Below are positions 18,449 to 26,788 of a DNA stretch of 64,000 nucleotides, in pieces; the first letter of the stretch is position 1, and every line of letters begins with the position of its first letter. The position numbers were made by a program, and so were the translations under genes. This DNA is from CAWCWN01 sp963799245 (GTDB taxonomy: Bacteria; Chloroflexota; Ktedonobacteria; Ktedonobacterales; Ktedonobacteraceae). A model generated the notes under the pieces. It ran no database searches. It saw nothing but the letters and a program-made list of their open reading frames with translations, and had not been told where the DNA came from. The stretch is taken from assembly GCA_963799245.1 (NCBI GenBank), contig CAWCWN010000001.1, forward strand, positions 62,001 to 126,000. The letters run 5' to 3'.

Positions 18449-19522
18449 ATGTTAGGACAACATCGTTGGATGCTTGGCATCGCAACCAGCACAAGCGTCC
18501 TTGGGCTGGCTGTTACGGGGGGGGTTCTTTTCCTCGCCAATCGTCTCGTCGATGAATTCTCTCACCCGCATGAAATAGTCGACGAAGATTTCAAACTGAT
18601 CCAACCGCAGCCGGTGCCCGAACCACCACGCAGCTGTCAGCGCCCGCTTATACTCCAGGCCAGAGATGGAACACTGCTGCGCGCGGACTTCTGGGCGCAG
18701 CCTCACCTGGCCCCGACCGTAGTCTTATGTCACGGCTATCGATCCTCGCGCGCCGACCTGCGTCCCGGGGCCACCGTGCAATATTCCCTGGGATTTAATG
18801 TGCTGCTGTTTGATTTCCGCGGTCATGGTGCCAGTGACAGCATCATCACCAGCGGCGGTTATGATGAGGCGCGCGACCTGGAAGCGGCGATCACGGCCGC
18901 GGGCATGCAGCCAGAAACGCTGCCGGATGCGATCATCCTGCATGGTTTCTCTATGGGGGCGGCCATCGCCCTGCTCACAGCACCATGCAAAGAGGTCGCA
19001 GCTATCATCGCAGATAGTCCCTTCGCCCGCTCGGACGAGATGGTGCGCCGCCTGATCCACCTGCGTCTGAATATGCACAGTATCTCCTGGAAACCTCTCT
19101 TCCGCCACCTGAGCATAGTCTTTCCCGCAGTGGCCTGGATGAGCGTCGCCACAAGCATCCTCATTTTCCGCATGCGCTTCGGTCATACCTATGTTATTCG
19201 CCCCGATGACAGCTTCAGGCGCAGAAGCAGCCGCGGCCGCAAAAAAAGTCTTGAGCAGCCCCATCTCATCCCCATTCTACTCATTCATGCCTCAGGTGAC
19301 GAGCTCATTCCTTTCGAGCATGCCCAGCGACTGGTAGCACGGGCCCGAGCCCAGTGCTTTCCCCTGGAGACGTACTTTGTGGATTGCCCGGCGCACTGCG
19401 GGGCCTACGCCTATGATCCAGAACGTTATGTCGCCGTAACCCAGGATTTTCTCGCGCGCCACCTGCGAGATGCCTTTCCACGACCCTCCGATCGCCCGCG
19501 CCAGGCAGGGGATAACACGTAA
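18449..19522 (+). CDS. Membrane-anchored alpha/beta hydrolase
   Basis: The product has 357 residues. An N-terminal membrane segment (~8-30) is followed by an alpha/beta hydrolase fold. Visible landmarks are the oxyanion-region motif CHGYRSSR, DFRGHG, the nucleophile elbow GFSMGA, an acid in SGDELIP and the catalytic His in AHCGAY. The fold resembles serine aminopeptidase S33 or dienelactone hydrolase-like esterases, and substrate is unknown. A second hydrophobic stretch (~215-235) lies in the cap region. I chose ATG 18449, preceded by AAAGGA at 8 nt, over an upstream in-frame GTG at 18404. The gene stands alone behind its own promoter. Confidence 0.85.
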   Translation: MLGQHRWMLGIATSTSVLGLAVTGGVLFLANRLVDEFSHPHEIVDEDFKLIQPQPVPEPPRSCQRPLILQARDGTLLRADFWAQPHLAPTVVLCHGYRSSRADLRPGATVQYSLGFNVLLFDFRGHGASDSIITSGGYDEARDLEAAITAAGMQPETLPDAIILHGFSMGAAIALLTAPCKEVAAIIADSPFARSDEMVRRLIHLRLNMHSISWKPLFRHLSIVFPAVAWMSVATSILIFRMRFGHTYVIRPDDSFRRRSSRGRKKSLEQPHLIPILLIHASGDELIPFEHAQRLVARARAQCFPLETYFVDCPAHCGAYAYDPERYVAVTQDFLARHLRDAFPRPSDRPRQAGDNT

Positions 19523-19704
19523 CATCTGGCATGGTTTATCGCCAGCTTTTTGGATTGCTGGCGAAAACACTTGCATCTTTGCATCGTTCTATGCATAATA
19601 ACAATGAGCGAGAATTTCCTGCTTCACAGGCAGTACAGTTGTACAACACATGAACGATGTGTCCCGGCATGGATGACAGCGCGTAAATACCCAGGGAGTA
19701 GGCT

Positions 19705-20658
19705 ATGTTATCATCAGATGAGACCAACCAGAGCACGGGAAGCTTTGATCGCAACGAACGTTCCTTTAATCATCGCGAGTTTCTCAACGAGCGCAGACGA
19801 AATATCCTGCAACAAAAGCAGACGGACCACCTGCCCAGTATCGACAATGAGCCCCTCAACGGCAGAATTGCCTGGCGCCAGTTAATCCAACTGCGCGAGG
19901 AGAACAAGCGCCTGCGCTGGGAGCTGGCGGAGGCCACCAGGGATATAGAAGAGATACAGGTCAGTCACCAGCAGGAGGTCGAGTTTTATCAAACACAGCT
20001 GCAGACTGCCCTGACCAGCAGGGACAACTTACAGGAAGAACACAACAACCTGGAGCTGCGCTATCGGGAACTGTATCACGCCTTTCAAAGCGCCGTCGAG
20101 GCAGAAGCAACAAAAATAGTTGATGAAGCGGCACGCACAATTGAGCTGACCCCCGATGACCGGCCCGCGCAGGTGAAAGATATCATGAAAACGGTCGAAC
20201 TACGCGTGCGCCAGGTAGAAGATAAGCATACGGCCGAGGCCCTGTATTTAATGCGCCAGACACAGCGCAAAGCGAACAAGTTAGAGCATGAGCTTATGCT
20301 GGAGCGCCAGCAGATAACGCTTGAACGCCAGAATCTCCATAACCTTCAGAACAGCGCGCGCGAGCAGGCAGAGCTGCGCAGGCGCACCGTCGAACAACGC
20401 TTGCGAGCTCAATATACATTGTCACTTACACTCATCTCAAGCGTGCTATTAATCCTGCTGCCGTTGCTGCAGATCACTTTATTCACCCTCCTGCATATCC
20501 AGCTCACGCATGTCGTCCTTTTTCTCCTCTTTGCTCCCCTGCTCATCTGCGCGCTGCTGGCGGGGCTTTTCGCGCATTTGCGCGCATCCACACGCATGAT
20601 TAAGACGGTGGCGCCCCCTAAAACAAAAGAGAAAGAGAAGTCTAGCGCCGCAGTTTGA
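19705..20658 (+). CDS. Coiled-coil protein with C-terminal two-helix membrane hairpin
   Basis: This 317-residue protein is hydrophilic up to ~225 and strongly heptad-like from ~60 to ~225 (LREENKRLRWELAE, LERQNLHNLQN), rich in Glu, Gln and Arg. Two membrane segments follow at ~235-258 and ~265-288 with a short lysine-rich cytoplasmic tail. The layout suggests a long cytoplasmic coiled coil tethered to the membrane, perhaps a scaffold; I recognise no named family. GGGAG lies 7 nt before the ATG. Its last 17 nt overlap the 3' end of the convergent oxidoreductase gene, so the two transcripts are antisense at their ends. Confidence 0.8.
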   Translation: MLSSDETNQSTGSFDRNERSFNHREFLNERRRNILQQKQTDHLPSIDNEPLNGRIAWRQLIQLREENKRLRWELAEATRDIEEIQVSHQQEVEFYQTQLQTALTSRDNLQEEHNNLELRYRELYHAFQSAVEAEATKIVDEAARTIELTPDDRPAQVKDIMKTVELRVRQVEDKHTAEALYLMRQTQRKANKLEHELMLERQQITLERQNLHNLQNSAREQAELRRRTVEQRLRAQYTLSLTLISSVLLILLPLLQITLFTLLHIQLTHVVLFLLFAPLLICALLAGLFAHLRASTRMIKTVAPPKTKEKEKSSAAV

Positions 20659-22060
20659 GAAACGTTCGCACAAGCCTACGATTTTTGGCTGCGGCATTGC
20701 CCTGCAGGTAGGCCTCGAAGACAGCCTGCTGAATACCTGTACTCAGCGTTGGATATGCATGGATCGTATTGAGGATGTCATTCACGGACAGGTTATGCCG
20801 CATTGCCAGCGCCATTTCACCTAATAATTCACCCGCGCGCAAACCAACCATGTGCGCCCCCACAATCTCTTCCTTTTTGCCCGCCAGTACCAGTTTGATA
20901 AAACCCGTGATTTCGTTTTCAGCCTGCGCACGATCGATTACGGTCCAGGGAATTTTGACAATACGCACTCGCCTATGCCGCTTCTCAGCCTCGCCAGGCG
21001 TCAACCCCACCCGGGCCGCCTCTGGATCGCTAAAGGTGCACCATGGAAGCACACGGTAATCAACTTTCTTCTTCGCAAAAGGCAGGAGGGCGTTGCGCAC
21101 CGCTACCCCGGCCTGATAAGCCGCGACATGTGTAAAGAGGTAGCCACCTACGACATCGCCGATCGCCAGGATATTTGCGGCCGAGGTCTGGAGATATTCG
21201 TTAACCTGAACTCCACGCGCATCATATTTGACGCCCGCCGCCTCCAGGTTAAGTCCATCTATATTTGGCTGGCGTCCCAGGGCCAGGAGGATTTCATCGG
21301 CCGCAAAGGTGAGCGTCTGACCTTCCCGCCTGGCGGTCACCGCTTTTTTCGTGCCGCTGCGAGCAGCCTTAACGACACGCGCATGCGTTACAATTTCGAT
21401 GCCTTCACGGCGCAGGACGGAGGCAATCAGCTCCGACATTTCAGGGTCATCTCGTGGTAGAATATGCCCTGGCCCCTGAATGATCGTGACCCTGGAGCCC
21501 AGGCGCTCAAAGGCCTGTCCTAATTCCACGCCGACCGGGCCACCGCCAAGAACCAGCAGAGATGCGGGCAGTCGCTGCAGGTCAAAGGCCCCTTCATTCG
21601 TCAGATAGCCCGTCTCCGCCAGGCCCTCTATGTGCGGTAGCGCGGGATGAGAACCCGTCGCGATCAACGTATTACGACTGCCAAACTCCTCTCTGTCCAG
21701 CGTGAGTACGGTCGCCGATTTGAACGCTACATGGCCAAATTTCTCGGCAACAGCCTCGCTATAGACCTGCTCCCCTTCGCCAACACGAGCAATCACCCCC
21801 TGAATATAGTCAGAGACCCTGGCTATGTCTACATCGAGCTCCCCCGCCTGTAAACCCAGGAGGGACGCCGTCCTGGCCTGCTGCACCACACGAGCCACGT
21901 GCAGCAAGCTTTTACTGGGAACACAGCCGTAGTTTAAACAGTCGCCACCCAGGCGTTCCTTATCTACAAGCAGCACATGCGCGCCAAGCGATGCCGCTGT
22001 GCGTGCCGCAGTTAAACCGCCAGAGCCACCGCCAATGATCGTCAAATCGTATTTCTCCAT
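20642..22060 (-). CDS. FAD-dependent pyridine nucleotide-disulfide oxidoreductase (LPD/MerA-like)
   Basis: The 472-residue flavoprotein has the FAD-binding GGGSGG motif near residue 10, the redox-active disulfide GGDCLNYGCVPSK near residue 40, the NAD(P)-binding GGGPVGVELG near 175 and the C-terminal dimer-partner motif HAYPTLS near 440. This is the layout of dihydrolipoamide dehydrogenases and mercuric reductase-like enzymes. No N-terminal NmerA domain and no vicinal C-terminal Cys pair are present, so true mercuric reductase activity is unlikely. No 2-oxoacid dehydrogenase genes are adjacent. GGGAGG lies 5 nt before ATG 22060. It overlaps the convergent coiled-coil gene at its 3' end. Confidence 0.9.
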   Translation of the reverse strand: MEKYDLTIIGGGSGGLTAARTAASLGAHVLLVDKERLGGDCLNYGCVPSKSLLHVARVVQQARTASLLGLQAGELDVDIARVSDYIQGVIARVGEGEQVYSEAVAEKFGHVAFKSATVLTLDREEFGSRNTLIATGSHPALPHIEGLAETGYLTNEGAFDLQRLPASLLVLGGGPVGVELGQAFERLGSRVTIIQGPGHILPRDDPEMSELIASVLRREGIEIVTHARVVKAARSGTKKAVTARREGQTLTFAADEILLALGRQPNIDGLNLEAAGVKYDARGVQVNEYLQTSAANILAIGDVVGGYLFTHVAAYQAGVAVRNALLPFAKKKVDYRVLPWCTFSDPEAARVGLTPGEAEKRHRRVRIVKIPWTVIDRAQAENEITGFIKLVLAGKKEEIVGAHMVGLRAGELLGEMALAMRHNLSVNDILNTIHAYPTLSTGIQQAVFEAYLQGNAAAKNRRLVRTFLKLRR

Positions 22061-22321
22061 GTTCTCCTCCCACAGGGTACACGCGTGCGAGCGGATAGCA
22101 ATAATGGGTATTGTCGAGATGGGCAGGCGCTACAGGTTGTATTGTAAGCTACAGCGAAGTATCTAGTCAGTAGTTGAACATGATTGAGCCGCCCGAGCAT
22201 CATCTTAGACCGCCACTTTTGCGTGCTAAGAGTGAGTTCAGCAGTCTCATACCATGCAATACACCGTCAGGGATGCAATACACTCAGAGCACACTCGTAT
22301 AATTGTAGAGGAGAACCATTC

Positions 22322-22473
22322 ATGCCACAAGATGTTCATCCCACCGCCAACGCGCTGAAGCAGCACTCCATCTGGCAAGATGGACAGCAACCAGAACCAT
22401 GCATCATAGTCATCTTCGGCGCTACGGGCGATCTGACACAGCGTAAATTACTTCCCACACTGGCCCACCTTCT
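22322..22473 (+). pseudogene. zwf: Truncated glucose-6-phosphate dehydrogenase (N-terminal fragment)
   Basis: From ATG 22322, preceded by GAGGAG and by a perfect TATAAT (22298-22303), the frame encodes a short leader and then IIVIFGATGDLTQRKLLPTL, the unmistakable Rossmann start of glucose-6-phosphate dehydrogenase. After about 50 codons similarity stops and the frame runs into sequence that is coding on the other strand (a csbD fragment). More than 400 residues are missing. The control region is intact while the body is deleted, which points to a recent rearrangement. The frame itself continues to 22651 with no meaningful product. Confidence 0.8.
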
Positions 22474-22561
22474 TCTGAATGTTACCTGCAGCCTGATCGA
22501 TCTTTCCCTTCAGTTGGTCTTCATGTCCCCGGGAATCAAGGTCTTTGTCCTGATCGCTCAT
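22448..22561 (-). pseudogene. Truncated CsbD-family stress protein
   Basis: On the minus strand, ATG 22561 with AAGGAG upstream encodes MSDQDKDLDSRGHEDQLKGK followed by IDQAAGNIQKKVGQ, then three residues and a stop: 37 codons. The sequence resembles the repeated helical pattern of CsbD-type general stress proteins, which are usually about 60-70 residues. The end coincides with the truncated zwf reading frame on the other strand, so this gene was cut at the same junction. It could still be expressed as a short peptide. Confidence 0.6.
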
Positions 22562-22591
22562 ACGTATCTTTTCTCCTTTTTAGAACTGTGC

Positions 22592-22654
22592 TTACTACAT
22601 TGTTCTGACCATCTCTCTACCCCAGAAAGAGAGATGGTCAGAACAATGTAGTAA
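22592..22654. repeat. Perfect 27-bp inverted repeat (long hairpin)
   Basis: The arms 22592-22618 and 22628-22654 are exact reverse complements with a 9-nt loop. It lies between the 3' end of pepF and the csbD fragment. There is no run of T on either side, so it is not a classical intrinsic terminator. It may be a terminator of another kind, an RNA-stability element, or a small mobile or palindromic repeat. Confidence 0.9.
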
Positions 22655-22693
22655 TACTCATGAGAGGGGAGAAGTGTATACAACACGCAAATG

Positions 22694-24490
22694 TTAACTC
22701 AAGAGTTCCTCCATCTGCGCCAGATGCGCTTCGAACAGTTGCAGAGCCTGCTGGACAGGCGTCGGCGAAGTCATATCCACCCCGGCCTTTTTCAGCAGCT
22801 CGATGCTGAAGTCAGAAGAACCCGAGCTGAGGAACTTCAGGTAGCGCTCGACGGCCGGCTGACCCTCGCGCAAAATCTGCTGCACAAGTGCGCAGGCGGC
22901 TGAGATGCCGGTCGCGTACTGATAGACGTAGAAGCTGCTGTAGAAGTGTGGGATACGCGCCCACTCGATGTCTATCAGGTCATCGACCACCGTCTCTCCA
23001 CCATAGTACTTCTCAACCAGCGCGTGGTAGGCCGCGCTTAATGAGTCGGCCGTCAATGGCTCACCCTGTTCCGCCCGGTTGTGTATCGCTTGCTCAAATT
23101 CGGCAAACATCGTCTGGCGGAACAGCGTGCCGCGGAAATCTTCCAGCGAGTGATTGAGGATCGCCAGGCGTACAGCACGGTCATTCGTCGTCTTGAGCAG
23201 GTACTCGGTCAGCAGGCCCTCGTTCAATGTCGAGGCGACCTCGGCCACGAAGATGGTATAATCACCATAATGATAGGGCTGATGGTGGCGGGTGAAGAAA
23301 GAGTGCATGGAGTGGCCTAACTCATGGGCCAGCGTGTACATGCTATCGCGATTGTTCTGAAAATTGAGCAGGATAAACGGCTGGGTACTATACGCGCCTC
23401 CGCTGTAGGCCCCACCACGCTTGCCAGGGGTCTCGTACACGTCGATCCAGCGCTGCTTGAAGCCCTGCTTGAGGATATTGATATACTCCTCACCCAGTGG
23501 AGCGAGCGCGCTGGCTACAGTATCAGCTGCAAGCTGATAGCTTACCTTCTCCGTCGTCTCCTCGACGATGGGAACATACAGGTCATACATGTGCAGCTGA
23601 TCAAGTTGGAGCACACGCTTGCGCAGTTTCAGGTAGCGATCCAGCAGCTGAATATGCTCACCTACAGTCGTCACGAGGTTGTCATAGACACTCAGCGGAA
23701 TATTATAGCGAGCCAGAGCCTGTTCACGCGCCGACGGATAGTTGTGCTGGCGGGCGTAAAAGATATCGGCCTTGACCTGCGAGGAGAGGGTAGTCGCTAT
23801 GGTGTTGCGCTGCTTCAGGAAGGTGCTGTGCAACTTTTCAAAAGCATCCCTGCGCACCTGGCGCTGCTTGCTGCGGATGAATAGCTGGTAGTTGCCCTTG
23901 GTCAGCTCTACCTCTTCGCCGGCCTCATTAATGATGGTGGGTAGCCTTAAATCAGCGTTGTCGATCATCGAGAAAATGCTGCCAGGGGCATCGGCAATCT
24001 CTCCCGCGGACGCCAGGATGGCTTCAATTTCGGCCGAACGAATATGACCGCGTTTGAGGCCAAGTTCGCGTAACTGCTGTCGATACGTATTCAGCTCTGG
24101 TGTCTCTTGCAAGAAACGCTCAAGGGTGGCGGGTTCGAGATCCAGGATCTCCGGTTCGATATACGAAGCGATAGTCGAAGCCCGGACATAGAGCTGCACG
24201 GCACGATCGGCCATTCCCTGGTGCATACTGTTGGTCGTATCCTCATCTTTACGCATCAAGGCATAGACGTACAGGCGCTCGAGCGCCTGATAGATTTCAT
24301 CGCGTTTGCGCAAAACCGCCAGCAGGGCCTGCCCGCTCTGGGCCAGCGTCCCCTTCAAGGCCTCGAGCTCGGGCAGGCGGCTCTGCAGCGCTTGATAAGC
24401 ACGCTCCCAGTCCTCATTCGTCGCAAAAATACTCTCCAGATTCCATGTATATTCAGTGGCTATCTCACTGCGCTTTTGTAATGTCTGCAT
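22694..24490 (-). CDS. pepF: Oligoendopeptidase F (M3 family)
   Basis: The 598-residue cytoplasmic zinc metallopeptidase matches the usual PepF length of about 600. The zinc motif HELGH is in LAHELGHSMHSFF near residue 390, and the third ligand glutamate is in EVASTLNE about 25 residues later. It degrades short oligopeptides, which fits the oligopeptide-binding proteins at the right end of the window. ATG 24490 is preceded by GGAGGGG. It begins about 250 nt after the neighbouring GT2 gene with a terminator between them, so it has its own promoter region. Confidence 0.93.
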   Translation of the reverse strand: MQTLQKRSEIATEYTWNLESIFATNEDWERAYQALQSRLPELEALKGTLAQSGQALLAVLRKRDEIYQALERLYVYALMRKDEDTTNSMHQGMADRAVQLYVRASTIASYIEPEILDLEPATLERFLQETPELNTYRQQLRELGLKRGHIRSAEIEAILASAGEIADAPGSIFSMIDNADLRLPTIINEAGEEVELTKGNYQLFIRSKQRQVRRDAFEKLHSTFLKQRNTIATTLSSQVKADIFYARQHNYPSAREQALARYNIPLSVYDNLVTTVGEHIQLLDRYLKLRKRVLQLDQLHMYDLYVPIVEETTEKVSYQLAADTVASALAPLGEEYINILKQGFKQRWIDVYETPGKRGGAYSGGAYSTQPFILLNFQNNRDSMYTLAHELGHSMHSFFTRHHQPYHYGDYTIFVAEVASTLNEGLLTEYLLKTTNDRAVRLAILNHSLEDFRGTLFRQTMFAEFEQAIHNRAEQGEPLTADSLSAAYHALVEKYYGGETVVDDLIDIEWARIPHFYSSFYVYQYATGISAACALVQQILREGQPAVERYLKFLSSGSSDFSIELLKKAGVDMTSPTPVQQALQLFEAHLAQMEELLS

Positions 24491-24654
24491 GTATACCCCT
24501 CCTAATCAATGTCCATTGTTGCGGCACGCTATGCGCCATGCCCTGTGGCGGCGCGATGGTCGTGCGCTCAATACCCAACGTGTGCGGTCAAACTATTGTA
24601 TCACTGTCCCGGCAGAAAAAGAATAGCTGTGGGTATCTACACACCTCGGTTAGT

Positions 24655-24707
24655 GCAAAATTCCTGCCTTCTTACTCGCGTGGGAGTAAATTGACAGGAA
24701 TTTTTGC
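24655..24707 (-). terminator. Hairpin terminator after the GT2 gene
   Basis: The sequence gcaaaattcctg (24655-24666) pairs with caggaatttttgc (24695-24707), with an inner ttactc/gagtaa stem. The T-run lies within the 3' arm when read on the minus strand. It sits 35 nt downstream of the GT2 stop and before pepF. Confidence 0.6.
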
Positions 24708-24741
24708 AGCTCTGCATGCCGGGGAAAAGAAAAGCAGCGGG

Positions 24742-25695
24742 TCAATCCCCTTGCGCCAGCAACAGATCGTCGCGGTCGCCCCATTTTTGCAGAAAACGAT
24801 AAAAGTTACGCTTTGTCAGACGCACACGTTCGGCATCTGACAGGCGACTATTTTGCAAGATCGGATAACAGGTAAGCGGCAGGTTCGGCGTCAGAACAAT
24901 CCTCGCGCCGCTGGCGCGAATAGCAAAGTTAAAATCAACATCCATGTAGCGCGGAAAGCGGAAACCTTCATCAAAGAGGCCTACCCTCTGCAGCAGGCTC
25001 CGTCTGAAGGCCATACAGAGCGTATCAATAACCTCAACCTCTGGCCGCTGGCTCTCTTCGAAATGGCGCAGGTCAACGGTGTGCAGACCATGCAGGCCTG
25101 TAATTCCAATGTCTTCATCCGCCAGCGTCTGCGCCAGCGGCGTAAAAATATCGCCGCTTAACTCAATGCTGCTATCCAGCAGGAGGATGTAACGACCAGG
25201 GCTCCGCTTTAAGCCAAGGTTGCGGGCCTCTGCTTCACCCATAGTGCGCGATACGCGCAAGACATGTACGCGAGGATCATGGTACTGGAGGTCGGTGGCC
25301 CAGATACTCAAGCCATCATCTGAGGCATTATCGATGAGAACGATCTCTATCGCCGTATTGCCGGCATAGCGCAAAACACTCTCTACGCAGCGCTGGGTCT
25401 GCTCGGATGTATTATGCACCAGGATATTCACTACGAACAAACAGCTATCGGCTTCATCCAGCAATGATGGCAACTGTCGAGCCGTGCGGTAGACGGTTCC
25501 ATCCACCTCGATACTGGGCAAAATGATAAGGTGCGCTCCGTGGGGATTGTCTTTGATTGCATAACCAGCCTCCTCAATCTGCCTTTTCAGGGCATCTGCA
25601 CGATCATATTGACCTCGCCTACGCAAGATGTCGCGTTCATGAGAGAGCGCGAGAATATCCGCGGGTATAGCATGGCGATAGGGCTTGGTGGTCAT
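24742..25695 (-). CDS. Family 2 glycosyltransferase with CysRS C-terminal-like N-domain
   Basis: The protein has 317 residues. Residues ~12-55 (ERDILRRRGQYDRADALKRQ, then an IEEAGYAIKDNPHG segment) look like the very C-terminal module of cysteinyl-tRNA synthetases (arginine-rich helix, AD..K/R..L...G..I.D.P.G). Residues ~88-300 are a GT2 catalytic domain with VLIDNASDD, the LLLDSSIEL metal region and a C-terminal FPRYMDVDFNFAIRASG segment typical of rhamnosyltransferase-like enzymes. GGAG lies 5 nt before ATG 25695. The fused piece is probably a nucleic-acid or protein-interaction helix pair; its role here is unknown. The gene abuts a broken ggt. Confidence 0.8.
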   Translation of the reverse strand: MTTKPYRHAIPADILALSHERDILRRRGQYDRADALKRQIEEAGYAIKDNPHGAHLIILPSIEVDGTVYRTARQLPSLLDEADSCLFVVNILVHNTSEQTQRCVESVLRYAGNTAIEIVLIDNASDDGLSIWATDLQYHDPRVHVLRVSRTMGEAEARNLGLKRSPGRYILLLDSSIELSGDIFTPLAQTLADEDIGITGLHGLHTVDLRHFEESQRPEVEVIDTLCMAFRRSLLQRVGLFDEGFRFPRYMDVDFNFAIRASGARIVLTPNLPLTCYPILQNSRLSDAERVRLTKRNFYRFLQKWGDRDDLLLAQGD

Positions 25696-26362
25696 ATATT
25701 CTCCATCCTTCTTAACTTAAAAGTTTCTCTGCCCACAAAAGATCCACTACCAGCCGAGCGCAAGGCCTCGCGCCCCTCCCTGGCAAGCACCTGGTAAGTA
25801 CGCGCGAGGTTGGCCTGGCGCATAATCTCTCCACTTTGCAGGGGCCTGCCAGGTAAACTCCCGCGCTGCTCTCCCAGGGACTCAGCACATCCTCCGCAGC
25901 GCGCATAAGCCAACCAGCCAGTTTGGGGCTGACAGGGAAGCCCTCCTCAGCAAAAGCGATGGCGGGCGCAAAAATCGCTGCGGCCGTCAGGCTGCCAAAA
26001 CGCTCAAGGGCCTCAAACCAGCCATCAACCGCACCCGGCACACTTATTGTAAGCGGCCCCACCTGCGGTATCTGCTCAATAGCGCGTGAAATAAAATACT
26101 CCGGCGTCATCGCGGCAGGCGCTCCCCCGCTGGCATTGAGGGCATGGAGGCGCTGCGACTCGGCCTCCCAGATGAGCATGAAGAGATCGCCACCGGCAGA
26201 GCACATCGCAGGATAGACCACAGTCATGACCACGTTGGCTGCGATAACGGCATCAACGGCTTTTTCGCCCTGTTGAAGTATGGAGACACCGGCCTGAGTT
26301 GCGAGGTAATGGGCGCTGGCAACCATCCCACGGGTGCCAAGTATGGGTTGTTCGGGGAGCAT
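25692..26362 (-). pseudogene. Gamma-glutamyltransferase, frameshifted and truncated
   Basis: The frame from ATG 26362 encodes a normal gamma-glutamyltransferase start (GMVASAHYLATQAG, VDAVIAANVVMTVVYP, SAGGDLFMLIW, PGAVDGWFEAL). At about 25850 similarity moves to another minus frame (GRPLQSGEIMRQANLARTYQ), so one indel has occurred near the sequence encoding AGVYLAG. The second frame ends at 25692 after GREAL, where the neighbouring GT2 begins. The remaining ~350 residues, including the autoprocessing threonine of the small subunit, are absent. An extended -10 (TGCTATAAT, minus strand near 26411-26419) remains upstream. Confidence 0.8.
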
Positions 26363-26493
26363 ACGAAGGAACCTCTTTTCCTACAACACAGCACCAATAC
26401 TATTGTTTGTATTATAGCATATGCTCAAGAGGTTTGGCAGGAGAGGGATAAACCGGCTTATCCCGCTTCCCAGGCCAGTTTACACATACTGAT

Positions 26494-26688
26494 TTAGGCA
26501 TAGAGAGCGCCAATGAGAGCCGGTATGACACCTGATGGCGTACCTACTCCATTATCATAGACCATTGAACCACCAAGATAGCCGGTAATCGCCAGAAAGG
26601 CCGGGCCCACAAGACTCGCCAGCAGGTAAAGCATGGGCAGGGGGCGAGAAGTTTTCCCAGGCTGGGTAAGATCGTTAGCAAAGGCCGT
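26494..26688 (-). pseudogene. DUF2231-type membrane protein C-terminal remnant
   Basis: Between ggt and manC the minus strand encodes RPLPMLYLLASLVGPAFLAI then TGYLGGSMVYDNGVGTPSG and a stop at 26494-26496. The GYLGG..VY..GVG pattern is typical of the last helix of DUF2231 membrane proteins. An in-frame stop sits just upstream of 26688 and no start codon is available, so only the last quarter of the gene survives. Confidence 0.55.
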
Positions 26689-26730
26689 TCAAGCCCGGCC
26701 AGGGACGGCATGGCAGGGCGCAGAGCTGAA

Positions 26731-26763
26731 TAGTGGGCATCCGTCGGCGGCGGATGCCCACTA
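26731..26763 (-). terminator. 13-bp hairpin downstream of manC
   Basis: The sequence tagtgggcatccg (26731-26743) pairs perfectly with cggatgcccacta (26751-26763) around a 7-nt loop. It lies 26 nt past the manC stop on the minus strand. Only a weak T-rich tail follows. Confidence 0.6.
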
Positions 26764-26788
26764 TCTGCTGTGATATCACAGCGCCCGG

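Noticed and set aside
20642..22060. Mercuric reductase call
   Set aside because: There is no NmerA domain, no C-terminal vicinal cysteines and no mer genes, so only the broader family is supported.
22184..22651. 155-residue plus-strand ORF
   Set aside because: Only about 50 codons are zwf; the rest is antisense to a csbD fragment and one arm of a hairpin, so it is not one gene.
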